Shown here: positions 28,254 to 36,625 of the stretch, piece by piece
Layout: each line of letters opens with the position of its first letter
How positions within the stretch are numbered: the stretch's first letter is position 1
Assembly: GCF_913777625.1 (NCBI RefSeq)
Contig: NZ_CAJYTI010000030.1
Span: forward strand, 1-64,000
Length of the DNA: 64,000 nucleotides
Direction of reading: 5' to 3'
From: an uncultured Sphingomonas sp.
GTDB taxonomy: Bacteria; Pseudomonadota; Alphaproteobacteria; Sphingomonadales; Sphingomonadaceae
The notes under the pieces: generated by a model
Told to the model about the DNA's origin: nothing
Databases searched by the model: none
The model's input: only the letters and a program-made list of their open reading frames with translations
Position numbers and translations under genes: made by a program

Positions 28254-28919
28254 ATGCAACGTACCGAGTCACCGCTGATCGCCCTTGCGATCCTCCTGGC
28301 GGCGCTCGCCGGCTTCGTCGATGCGCTCGCCTTCACCAGCCTGGGCGGCTTCTTCGCCTCGTTCATGAGCGGCAATTCCACGCGTCTGGGCGTAGGCTTG
28401 GGCAGCGGCTCCGTGCACGATGCGGCCATGGCCGCATCGCTGGTGATGAGCTTCGTGGCGGGGGTGATCCTCTCCACCATCCTCGCCCGCGCCCGGCCGC
28501 ATCGCCACCAGCCGGTGGTAATGGCGGTCGTGACGCTGCTGCTGGCCCTGGCCGCCGCCGTCGCCACGCTGATGCCGGGGCCGCAGGTGCTGCTGCTGCT
28601 CGCCGCCGCGATGGGTACGGAGAACGGCGTGTTCCACCGCGACGGCGAAGTCACGATCGGCCTCACCTACATGACCGGCTCGCTGGTCAAGCTCGGGCAG
28701 AAGCTCGCCGGCGCGCTGATGGGCGATGCCGATCGCTTCGGCTGGCTGCGCTATCTGGCGCTGTGGCTCGGCTTCGTCAGCGGCGTGGTGATCGGCGCGG
28801 CGAGCCAGTTCCGCTGGGGCTGGAACGCGCTGTGGCTGGCGCCGGTCTTCGCCGCAGTGCTGACGCTGCTGCTGGCGAGCATGACCCGGCCGCGCCCGAA
28901 CCTCACGCTGGTGCGCTGA
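28254..28919 (+). CDS. DUF1275 (YoaK-type) membrane protein
   Basis: 221-residue inner-membrane protein with six or seven helices. The DUF1275 hallmarks are GFVDALAFTSLGGFFASFMSGNSTRLGVGL near the start, AAAMGTENGVFHRDGEVTIGLTYMTGSLVKLGQKLA in the middle. ATG 28254 follows AGAGGGG. Its last 17 bases overlap the 3' end of the convergent winged-helix regulator gene. Function unknown for the family. Confidence 0.85.
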   Translation: MQRTESPLIALAILLAALAGFVDALAFTSLGGFFASFMSGNSTRLGVGLGSGSVHDAAMAASLVMSFVAGVILSTILARARPHRHQPVVMAVVTLLLALAAAVATLMPGPQVLLLLAAAMGTENGVFHRDGEVTIGLTYMTGSLVKLGQKLAGALMGDADRFGWLRYLALWLGFVSGVVIGAASQFRWGWNALWLAPVFAAVLTLLLASMTRPRPNLTLVR

Positions 28920-29220
28920 CCGGGGCGACCGGCACATTCGTCACCAGCGCCTGCAATGCCGCGACGTGCTGTTCGAACGCGGCGCGCCCCGCGCGGGTGA
29001 CCGAGGCCCAGGTCCGCTGCCGACCATTGGCCGCGGCCTTGCGCAGCTTGACATAGCCCGGCTCGGCCAGTGCCGAGAGATGTTTCGACAGCACCGAGTC
29101 GCTTACGCTGGTGAGATCGCGCAGCGCGGCGAACTCGACTTCCTGCACGTTGGTCAGCACCGCCATGATCTGCAGCCGGGTCGGCGGGTGGATCACCGGG
29201 TCGAACGCGGGCGCCTTCAC
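28903..29220 (-). CDS. Winged-helix transcriptional regulator
   Basis: 105-residue single-domain winged-helix protein of the ArsR/MarR-like HTH_34 type. HPPTRLQIMAVLTNVQEVEFAALRDLTSVSDSVLSKHLSALAEPGYVKLRK spans the helices and wing. No cysteine metal site is present, so it is unlikely to be a classical ArsR metal sensor. GTG 29220 overlaps the TGA of the upstream membrane-protein gene, so the two are cotranscribed. The promoter region ahead of that gene carries three palindromes that are obvious candidate operators. Confidence 0.82.
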   Translation of the reverse strand: MKAPAFDPVIHPPTRLQIMAVLTNVQEVEFAALRDLTSVSDSVLSKHLSALAEPGYVKLRKAAANGRQRTWASVTRAGRAAFEQHVAALQALVTNVPVAPVSAPA

Positions 29221-29660
29221 AGGCCCGCCTCGAGTTCGCGGACGAAGACGCGCTGCCAGACCATGCTGATCCAGGTCGCGACGCCGAACATGACGACGCC
29301 GAGCAGCAGCGAGGGCCAGACCAGATGCTTGGCCAGGACGCAGTAGGCGCTCGCGGCATACAGCGCGGCGAGGACCGGCAGGAAGGCCGCGATCACCTGG
29401 CGCGTACGGCCGCGGCGATAGCCGTTGATGAACATGCCGAGCCGGCGGCGATCCCAGCGCACGATCAGCACCAGACCTACCAGGACCGGCACAAGGGCGA
29501 GCAACTGGTACGGCGCAGCGGCGGGTGAGACGACGACCCCCGCCTCCAGCGCCGCGAATGCCAGGTGGCGCGCGGGCGGGCAGTGGGCGATGCGGGCAAG
29601 CTGCGCGCGGCTGGTCTGAATGTGGGCCAGCGCCTCGTGGGCTTCGGCGATACTGGACAT
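29217..29660 (-). CDS. Small membrane protein coupled to a winged-helix regulator
   Basis: 147 residues, not recognised. A soluble N-terminus of about 45 residues is followed by hydrophobic segments at about 50-66, 88-108 and 112-130, with a basic cytoplasmic loop (RWDRRRLGMFINGYRRGRTRQV). Pairs of a winged-helix repressor and a small membrane protein recur in bacteria and often regulate themselves. First gene of the two-gene unit; three CTTTCC-N5-GGAAAG palindromes lie directly upstream. Confidence 0.7.
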   Translation of the reverse strand: MSSIAEAHEALAHIQTSRAQLARIAHCPPARHLAFAALEAGVVVSPAAAPYQLLALVPVLVGLVLIVRWDRRRLGMFINGYRRGRTRQVIAAFLPVLAALYAASAYCVLAKHLVWPSLLLGVVMFGVATWISMVWQRVFVRELEAGL

Positions 29661-29671
29661 GGCGATTCTCC

Positions 29672-29739
29672 CTTTCCGATGTGGAAAGAGATAACGTGAT
29701 TTGCCGATTTGGAAAGTGAAAACTTTCCGAGGTGGAAAA
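29672..29739 (-). promoter_or_regulatory. Three tandem palindromic operator candidates
   Basis: CTTTCC-GATGT-GGAAAG at 29672-29688, TTTGCC-GATTT-GGAAAG at 29700-29716 and CTTTCC-GAGGT-GGAAAA at 29723-29739. All share a 6-5-6 palindrome with a GA(T/G)(G/T)T centre. They fill the space between the stop codon of the MpaB-family gene and the start of the membrane protein/winged-helix unit, which suggests autoregulation by the winged-helix protein. Confidence 0.6.
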
Positions 29740-30585
29740 TCAGCGAAACGCCCAGCGCAGCGTCTCCGCCACGCCGCGGGTGCCGAGGCGCACCGCCGGC
29801 GCCGCGAGCGGCGGCGTGGAGAGCCGGTGCATCTGCCGCGCCCAACCGGGCAGCAGGTCGATCGCGGCGGCGAAGGTCATTGCCTGGAAGGGCTTGGTCG
29901 CAAGATTCGGCGCGGGTTGTTCGAGCAGAAGCCGCGCGATCTCGCGGGTCCGCGCGTCGTAGCGAAGGTCGCCGCGCATGGTCGTGATCAGCGCCATCGC
30001 CTCGGCGCGGCTGTGCGGCACCGGATCGGCGCCCAGCGCCTCGGCCACCTTCGCGAACTCGGCAAAATAGCGGTCCTGGTCGGCGCGCGACATGGCCGGC
30101 TCGGCGTAGCGGATCCAGCCGTCGAGGAAGCTCACCGCCTCGGTCACATGCACCCAGGCGAGCAGCCGGGGATCGTCGGCACGGTACGGCGTACCATCGG
30201 GCAGCATGCCGTGGATCTGGTGGTGGATGCTTCGCACCCGCGCAATCGCCGCCTGCGCCTCGCCGCGCTCGGCATAGCTGGTCTGGGCGATGAAGCGGGC
30301 GGTGCGGCGCAGGCGGCCGAGCATGTCGTGGCGGAACTGCGAATGGTCCCACACCCCTGCCAGCACGGCGGGATGGAGCATCTGGAGGAGCAGTGCGGTG
30401 ACCCCGCCGACCATCATCGTGGTCACGTCGCCATGGACGCGCCAAATCACCGAGTCGGGGGGAAACAGCCCGTCGGCGCTGCGTTCGACGGGCTTTTCGC
30501 CGCGCGCGGTGTCGTTGAACACGGCACGAATTTGGCCGATCATTGCGCGCCGTACGCTGTGGGTTGCAAATGCAACTAAATCCAT
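29740..30585 (-). CDS. MpaB-family oxygenase (DUF2236)
   Basis: 281-residue protein of the MpaB/latex-clearing (Lcp) oxygenase-like family, in which a buried heme b is held by conserved histidines. Seen here: SVIWRVHGDVTTMMVGGVTALLLQMLHPAVLAGVWDHSQFRHD (residues about 45-90), GRLRRTARFIAQTSY, and VHTH-like AWVHVTEAVSFLDGW near 150. No signal peptide. ATG 30585 is divergent from ppc with 72 bp between. Substrate unknown. The stop codon abuts the operator cluster of the downstream unit. Confidence 0.82.
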   Translation of the reverse strand: MDLVAFATHSVRRAMIGQIRAVFNDTARGEKPVERSADGLFPPDSVIWRVHGDVTTMMVGGVTALLLQMLHPAVLAGVWDHSQFRHDMLGRLRRTARFIAQTSYAERGEAQAAIARVRSIHHQIHGMLPDGTPYRADDPRLLAWVHVTEAVSFLDGWIRYAEPAMSRADQDRYFAEFAKVAEALGADPVPHSRAEAMALITTMRGDLRYDARTREIARLLLEQPAPNLATKPFQAMTFAAAIDLLPGWARQMHRLSTPPLAAPAVRLGTRGVAETLRWAFR

Positions 30586-30657
30586 GCGCTTAAGCTAGGC
30601 ATTGTGGTAGCGCGAACAAGTTGACCGTCTTCACTTTGCAGTGCAGCAATCGCGCCC

Positions 30658-33324
30658 ATGGCCAGCATCGCAATCACCAACAACCCCGACATCCGCTTCC
30701 TTGGCCGGCTGCTCGGCGACGTCATTCGTACCTATGGCGGCGAGGAATTGTTCAAGCGGATCGAATATATCCGCGCGACCTCGGTCGACCGGCACCGGGG
30801 CGTGGCGGGGGCGAGCGCGATCGATTCCGGGCTCGACCGGCTGACCCTCGACGAGACGCTCGATTTCGTCCGCGGCTTCATGCTGTTCTCGATGCTCGCC
30901 AACCTCGCCGAGGATCGCCAGGGCGTCGCCACCGAAAAGGATGCCGATGTTGCCGCGGTGCTGGAGCGGCTGGCCAAGGCCGGCATCGGCCGCGAGCCGG
31001 TGATGGCGCTGCTGGAGCAGGCGCTGGTCAGCCCCGTGCTCACCGCCCACCCCACCGAGGTGCGGCGCAAGTCGATGATCGACCACAAGAACCGCATCGC
31101 CGAGCTGATGCGGTTGCGCGACCAGGGCGTGACCGAGACGCCCGACGGCGACCAGGTGGAGGAGGCGATCCTCCGCCAGATCGCGCTGCTCTGGCAGACC
31201 CGCGTGCTGCGCCGCGAGAAGCTGGGCGTGCCCGACGAGGTCGAGACGGCGCTGTCCTATTTCCGCGACGTGTTCCTGCCGGTGCTGCCGGCGCTGTACG
31301 CCCGCTGGGACCGCGCGCTGGGCGACCGCGCGCCGAGCTTCCTGCGCCCCGGCAGCTGGATCGGCGGCGACCGCGACGGCAATCCCTTCGTCACCGCCGC
31401 ATCGATGCGCTTCGCCCTCGCCCGCGCGGCGGAGACGGTGCTCGACCATTATCTCGAGTCGGTTCACGCGCTCGGCGCCGAGCTGTCGATCTCGACCGAG
31501 CATGCCGAGGTACCGGAGGCGGTGCTGCGGCTCGCCGAGGCCAGTGGCGATACCGGCAAGAGCCGCAGCGACGAACCCTATCGCCGCGCGCTGACCGGCA
31601 TCTATGCGCGCCTTTCGGCCACCCATGAGACGCTGGTCGGCAAGCTGCCCGGCCGGCCCTCGCCGATCGCCGCCACGCCCTATGGCCATCCGTCCGAATT
31701 TCGCGAGGATCTGGTCGCCATCGCCCGCGGGCTCGCCAATGGCGGACCGCTCGCGACCGGCGGTGCGCTCGGCCGGCTGATCCGCGCGGTCGAGACCTTC
31801 GGCTTCCACCTCGCCACGCTCGACATGCGCCAGAACAGCGCGATCCACGAACGGGTGGTGGCGGAATTGCTCAAGTCCGCCGGGGTGTGCGACGACTATG
31901 CCGCGCTCGACGAGCCGGCGCGCATCGACCTGCTGCGCCGGGAACTCGCCAATGCGCGGCCGCTGACCAGTCCCTATGCGAGCTATTCCGAGGAGACCGC
32001 GTCCGAGCTCGCCATCGTCCGCGAGGCAGCGGCGGCGCATGCGCGCTACGGCCGCAACTGCATCCGACACTATATCGTCTCGATGGCGCAGTCGGTCTCC
32101 GACCTGCTGGAGGTCCATATCCTGCTGAAGGAAGCGGGCCTCTACGTGCCGGGGGAGACGCCGCAGGCCCATATCATGGCGATCCCGCTGTTCGAGACGA
32201 TCGCCGACCTCGAAGCCGCGCCGCCGATCATGGAAGCCTGGCTCGGCCTGCCCGAAGTCGCCGCCATCGCCGCGGCGCGCGGGCACCAGGAAGTGATGAT
32301 CGGCTATTCCGATTCGAACAAGGACGGGGGCTATCTCACCTCGACCTGGCAACTCAGCCGCGGATCGACCGCGCTCAAGCCGGTGTTCGAGCAGGCGGGG
32401 CTGGCGATGCAGCTGTTCCACGGTCGCGGCGGCGCGGTGGGGCGCGGCGGCGGCTCGAGCTTCTCGGCGATCCTCGCCCAGCCGCCGGGCACGGTGCAGG
32501 GCCGCATCCGCATCACCGAGCAGGGCGAGGTGATCGCCGCCAAATATGGCAGCCTCGAAAGCGCGATGACCAATCTCGAGGCGATGGCCTCGGCCACGCT
32601 GCTCGCCAGCCTGGAGCCGGAACAGCTCGCGCCGGCCGATGCCGAGCGCTTCGCCGCGGCGATGGACCGGATCTCGGAGACCGCGTTCCGCAGCTATCGC
32701 GGACTGGTCTACGAGACGCCGGGCTTCACCACCTTCTTCCGCCAGATGACGCCGATCGCGGAGATCGCCGGGCTCAAGATCGGCTCGCGCCCGGCCAGCC
32801 GCAAGAAAAGCGACGCGATCGAGGATCTGCGCGCCATCCCCTGGGTGTTCAGCTGGGCGCAGGCCCGGGTGATGCTCCCGGGCTGGTACGGCGTCGGCGC
32901 GGCGCTGGAGGCGTTCGAGGACAAGGGGCTGCTCCGCGAGATGGCCAGCGCCTGGCCGCTGTTCCGCGCGACGCTCGACAATATGGAGCAGGTGCTCGCC
33001 AAGTCCGACATGCGGATCGCCAGCCATTATGCCGCGCTGGTCGAGGACGGCGAGCTGCGCGACGGCATCTTCGGGCGGATCGAGAGCGGCTGGCAGCAGA
33101 CGCACGACGCGCTGCTGCAGGTGACCCGCCAGACGCGGCTCCTCGAAAAGCACCCGCTGCTCGATACCTCGATCCGGCTCCGCCTGCCCTATATCGAGCC
33201 GCTCAACCTGCTCCAGATCGAGCTGATGAAGCGCCACCGCGCGGGCGAGGACGATCCCCGGATCGGCGAGGGAATCCTCCTGTCGATCAACGCGATCGCC
33301 ACCGCGCTTCGCAACAGCGGATAG
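30658..33324 (+). CDS. ppc: Phosphoenolpyruvate carboxylase
   Basis: Anaplerotic enzyme fixing bicarbonate onto PEP to make oxaloacetate. 888 residues with the first catalytic-His motif VLTAHPTEVRRKSM (near residue 128), GSWIGGDRDGNPFV, the second motif GYSDSNKDGGYLTS near 545 and FHGRGGAVGRGGGSS near 585. The C-terminus SINAIATALRNSG matches the usual NTG end except for SG. ATG 30658. Stands alone between the divergent MpaB gene and the membrane-protein cluster. Confidence 0.97.
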   Translation: MASIAITNNPDIRFLGRLLGDVIRTYGGEELFKRIEYIRATSVDRHRGVAGASAIDSGLDRLTLDETLDFVRGFMLFSMLANLAEDRQGVATEKDADVAAVLERLAKAGIGREPVMALLEQALVSPVLTAHPTEVRRKSMIDHKNRIAELMRLRDQGVTETPDGDQVEEAILRQIALLWQTRVLRREKLGVPDEVETALSYFRDVFLPVLPALYARWDRALGDRAPSFLRPGSWIGGDRDGNPFVTAASMRFALARAAETVLDHYLESVHALGAELSISTEHAEVPEAVLRLAEASGDTGKSRSDEPYRRALTGIYARLSATHETLVGKLPGRPSPIAATPYGHPSEFREDLVAIARGLANGGPLATGGALGRLIRAVETFGFHLATLDMRQNSAIHERVVAELLKSAGVCDDYAALDEPARIDLLRRELANARPLTSPYASYSEETASELAIVREAAAAHARYGRNCIRHYIVSMAQSVSDLLEVHILLKEAGLYVPGETPQAHIMAIPLFETIADLEAAPPIMEAWLGLPEVAAIAAARGHQEVMIGYSDSNKDGGYLTSTWQLSRGSTALKPVFEQAGLAMQLFHGRGGAVGRGGGSSFSAILAQPPGTVQGRIRITEQGEVIAAKYGSLESAMTNLEAMASATLLASLEPEQLAPADAERFAAAMDRISETAFRSYRGLVYETPGFTTFFRQMTPIAEIAGLKIGSRPASRKKSDAIEDLRAIPWVFSWAQARVMLPGWYGVGAALEAFEDKGLLREMASAWPLFRATLDNMEQVLAKSDMRIASHYAALVEDGELRDGIFGRIESGWQQTHDALLQVTRQTRLLEKHPLLDTSIRLRLPYIEPLNLLQIELMKRHRAGEDDPRIGEGILLSINAIATALRNSG

Positions 33325-33377
33325 TGCCGGAGCCGGGGTGCAACGCCCCATTAACCATGGTGGCGTAGCCCGGTCGC

Positions 33378-35102
33378 ATGGGACCGGGCCAGCCTAGCAA
33401 CGCCGTGCGCGATTCGATCGTCGCGCTGGTGCTGGCGTTGCTGCTCGGGCTCGCCTGGATCGTGCGCGACCAGGCGCCGCTGGCGGCGCTGCGGCTGCCC
33501 GATACCGATGACGGCATGCGCCTCCAGCAGGTCCGCGACTGGCTGGGCGGGCAGCCCTTCGCCGACCTCGCCCAGCATCGCCTGGGCCCCCCGCCGGGGC
33601 TGGAGATGCACTGGTCGCGCCTCGCGGACCTGCTGCCCGCCGGGCTGATCCTGCTGCTGACGCCGATGGTCGGGAGCCATGTCGCCACCGTTGCGGCGGT
33701 GGCGGTGGTGCCGGTGCTGTGGTTCGCGGTCGCATTGATCCTCGTCGCCGCGATCGCGCGGCGGCTGGGCATTTCGGGCAGCATGGCGGCGGTGATCGCC
33801 GCGCTCGCCTTCCCGGCGACGACGCTCTTTTTCCCCGGCCGGATCGACCATCACAATCTGCAGATGGTGCTGGTCCTGGCACTCCTATGGGCGACGCTCG
33901 GGCGAGGCTCGCTGCAGGGCGGCGCGGTCGCGGGGCTCGCGACGATGCTGTCGCTGGTCGTGGGGCTGGAAACCGCGCCGCTCCTCGCCGCGGGCGGGCT
34001 CGCCATCGCGCTGCGCTGGTGGCGCGGCGATGCAGGGGCGCAGGCACGGATGACCGGCTATGCCACCGCCTTGTTGCTTGCGCTGGCGGCGGGGCGGCCG
34101 GTGTTCGCGTCGAGCGGATGGGCCTATCCTGCGTGCGACGGCTTCACCGCGATCCTCTGGCGCGCTGCCATGCTGGTGGCGCTGGCACCCGCCGCGATGG
34201 CGGTCGCCGGCTTCGCCACCACGCGCCGCAAGCGCCGCTTCGACGTGATGCTGACCGCCGGCGCGCTCGCGATCGGCGCGGCGGCGCTGGTCTCGCCTGC
34301 GTGCCTGCATCCCTATGGTGCGGTCGATCCGACGCTCGCGCGCCTGTGGCTGGCACAGGTGGCGGAGGCGCAATCGGTGCTGTCGGCGCCCGGCTGGCAC
34401 GGCACCGCCTATCTCGGTCTGGCGCTGGTGGGACTGGGGGCGGGCCTGTGGCACGCCTGGCGAACCCGCACTACCGACGCCGCCATCCTCGCCGGATTCC
34501 AGAGCGTCGCGGTCCTCGTCGCGTTGACGCAGCTGCGCGGGGCCTATGCCGCCGCCGTGCTGGCCGCCCCCGCGCTCGCCGCGATGATCGCCGCCGCGCG
34601 GGCCCGCGGACCGTTGCCGCTCGCCGCCGCCTGGCTGGCCTCGGCGGGGCTGGTCTACGCCTTTCTCGGCGACGCGCTCGCGCCCAAGGCGATCGCCGCT
34701 GCCGGACCCGGTTGCACTGCCCCCGCCGCGCTCGCCCGCGTCGCGGCGCTGCCGCCCGGGCTCGTCGCCGCGCCGATCGACCTCAGCGGCTTCCTGCTTC
34801 CCGCCACCCGGCATCGCTTCCTCGCCGGCCCCTATCATCGCAACACCCAAGGAAATCGTGCCATGCTCGACCTGTTCCTGAGTCCGCCCGCGCAGGCGGA
34901 GGCGACTGCCCGGCGCTGGGGCGTAGACTATGTCGCGCTCTGCCCCGATGGCCTCGGCGAACTGGGCAGCGCGGGCAACGACGCCCACCGCCTCGCCGGC
35001 GCGCTGCACGCCGGGCAGGTGCCGGGCTGGCTGGCGCAGGTGTCGCGCCCGGGCGAGGCGCCGATGGTCTATCGGCTGGTCGGACGCGGGACGACGCATT
35101 GA
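33378..35102 (+). CDS. Polytopic membrane protein, GT-C-like
   Basis: 574 residues with about 11-13 membrane helices. After the first helix comes a loop with LPDTDDGMRLQQVRDWLGGQ, then RLGPPPGLEMHWSRLADL and later PGRIDHHNLQM. An acidic first-loop motif and a second acidic/His motif are the pattern of GT-C glycosyltransferases (STT3/PMT-like), so I read it as a lipid-sugar-using transferase or relative. The last 110 residues look periplasmic, with one Cys-containing segment. Its TGA overlaps the TTG start of the next gene. No acceptor or sugar can be named. Confidence 0.6.
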   Translation: MGPGQPSNAVRDSIVALVLALLLGLAWIVRDQAPLAALRLPDTDDGMRLQQVRDWLGGQPFADLAQHRLGPPPGLEMHWSRLADLLPAGLILLLTPMVGSHVATVAAVAVVPVLWFAVALILVAAIARRLGISGSMAAVIAALAFPATTLFFPGRIDHHNLQMVLVLALLWATLGRGSLQGGAVAGLATMLSLVVGLETAPLLAAGGLAIALRWWRGDAGAQARMTGYATALLLALAAGRPVFASSGWAYPACDGFTAILWRAAMLVALAPAAMAVAGFATTRRKRRFDVMLTAGALAIGAAALVSPACLHPYGAVDPTLARLWLAQVAEAQSVLSAPGWHGTAYLGLALVGLGAGLWHAWRTRTTDAAILAGFQSVAVLVALTQLRGAYAAAVLAAPALAAMIAAARARGPLPLAAAWLASAGLVYAFLGDALAPKAIAAAGPGCTAPAALARVAALPPGLVAAPIDLSGFLLPATRHRFLAGPYHRNTQGNRAMLDLFLSPPAQAEATARRWGVDYVALCPDGLGELGSAGNDAHRLAGALHAGQVPGWLAQVSRPGEAPMVYRLVGRGTTH

Positions 35103-36616
35103 GCCCCAAGCGCTGGTGGGAGACGCGGTGGTTCGCGCTGGCGGCGGTGCTGCTCAGCGCGGTGCCGCTGCTCTGGCCTGCCGTCCCGCCGCTGACCGAT
35201 CTGCCGGGCCATCTCGGCCGCTTCCGGGTGATGCTGGACGGCGAGGCCGGGCCGCTTTCCGGCTGGTATCGCTATCGCTGGATGCCGGTCGGCAATCTCG
35301 GCGTCGACCTCGCGGTGCGGGCGCTGGGCCCCGTGCTGGGGCTGCTGCCGGCGGTGAAGGCGGTGGTGATCGCCACGGTGATGCTCACCGTCGCCGGCAC
35401 GCTGTGGATCGCCCGCGAGGTGCATGGCCGCGTCCCCCCCTGGACGATCGCCGCGCTGCCGCTCGCCTATAACTACGCCTTCCACTTCGGCTTCGTAAAC
35501 TACCTGCTGGCGATGGCGCTGGCGCTCAACGCCTTCGCGCTGTGGCTGCGGCTCGGGCGGCGGGAGCACTATCGGCTGCGCGCCGCCGTGTTCGTGCCGA
35601 TCGCGCTCGCGATCTGGCTCGCGCATGTCGTCGGCTGGGCGATGCTCGGGCTGTTCGTGCTCGGTGCCGAGCTAAGCGACTGGAAGCGCGTGGCGCTCCG
35701 CCTGCTGCCGCTCGCCCCACCGGCGATCCTGCTGCTGCTCTGGCGCGACGGCACCGGCGCGGGGATGACCGGCCCGTTCTTCGTGTGGAGCACCAAGATC
35801 GGCTGGCTGGTCTCGGTGGTACGCGATCGCTGGCAGCTGCTCGACCTGGTCTCGGTCGCGGTGCTGGTGAGCCTGCTCTACCAGGGCTGGCGCGACCCGG
35901 ACACCCGGCTGGAACCGCGCCTCCACCGCGCGTTCCTGCTGGTGCTCGCGGCCTTCGTGCTGCTGCCCTTCATGCTGTTCAACTCGGCCTATGCCGATAT
36001 GCGGCTGGTGCCCTATCTCTTCCTGCTCGGCCTGCTTGCGCTGCAGGCCAGGCCGGGGATGACCGAACGCCGCCGCGCCACGATCGCCGGGATCGCGCTC
36101 GGCTTCTTCCTGGTCCGGATCGTGGGCACGACCGCGAGCCTGGCGCTCTACGATGCCGATTGGCGCCAGCGCCTGGCCGCGCTCGACCATATCCCCCAGG
36201 GCGCGCGGCTGGTCAGCTTTGTCGGCGAACGCTGCGGCCAGCCCTGGAAGCACCAGCGGCTCAACCATCTGCCCGGCCTCGCGCTGGCCGAGCGGCGCGC
36301 CTTCTCGAACGATCAGTGGCGGTTGGGCGGCGGTTCGCCGCTGACGATCCATGTCCCTGCCGCCATGGCCGGGTTCGACAGCGACCCCTCGCAGATGGTG
36401 CTGGCGGCCCCCTGCACGCTGGAGCCCGGATTCCTGACGCTCGACGAGTCGCTGGCGACGCTGCCCCGCGCGGCCTTTGACTATGTCTGGCTGATCCACC
36501 CCCCGGCAATTGACCCCCGCCGCCTTGCCGGCATGACCCCCGTCTGGGCCGTTGGCGGGGACGCGCTCTACCGGATCGACCATAAGCGCTTGTCGCCCGG
36601 CCCTTCGCCGCACTAA
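35099..36616 (+). CDS. Polytopic membrane protein, paralogue A
   Basis: 505 residues, uncharacterised. TTG 35099 overlaps the previous stop (TTGA) and opens MSPKRWWETRWFAL; a coupled start fits. About ten helices. Conserved features shared with the next gene are WETRWF, PPLTDLPGHLGRFRV in the first loop, IAREVHGR, LAYNYAFHFGFVNYLLAM, VVRDRWQLLDL, NSAYADMRLVPYL, GARLVSFVGERC and AFDYVWLIHPPA. The C-terminal 130 residues are predicted outside the membrane. An acidic DLPGH loop motif suggests GT-C-like architecture, but this is a weak inference. Confidence 0.6.
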   Translation: MSPKRWWETRWFALAAVLLSAVPLLWPAVPPLTDLPGHLGRFRVMLDGEAGPLSGWYRYRWMPVGNLGVDLAVRALGPVLGLLPAVKAVVIATVMLTVAGTLWIAREVHGRVPPWTIAALPLAYNYAFHFGFVNYLLAMALALNAFALWLRLGRREHYRLRAAVFVPIALAIWLAHVVGWAMLGLFVLGAELSDWKRVALRLLPLAPPAILLLLWRDGTGAGMTGPFFVWSTKIGWLVSVVRDRWQLLDLVSVAVLVSLLYQGWRDPDTRLEPRLHRAFLLVLAAFVLLPFMLFNSAYADMRLVPYLFLLGLLALQARPGMTERRRATIAGIALGFFLVRIVGTTASLALYDADWRQRLAALDHIPQGARLVSFVGERCGQPWKHQRLNHLPGLALAERRAFSNDQWRLGGGSPLTIHVPAAMAGFDSDPSQMVLAAPCTLEPGFLTLDESLATLPRAAFDYVWLIHPPAIDPRRLAGMTPVWAVGGDALYRIDHKRLSPGPSPH

Positions 36617-36625
36617 AGCGGCGCG

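Noticed and set aside
30563..30576. GTTGCA-AA-TGCAAC palindrome near the MpaB/ppc divergent starts
   Set aside because: It lies within codons 4-8 of the MpaB-family gene and is explained by coding for Val-Ala-Phe-Ala-Thr; no second copy seen.
30631..33351. A 906-codon open frame opposite ppc
   Set aside because: Antisense of a clear ppc gene; composition is His/Arg/Gln rich as expected for such shadows.
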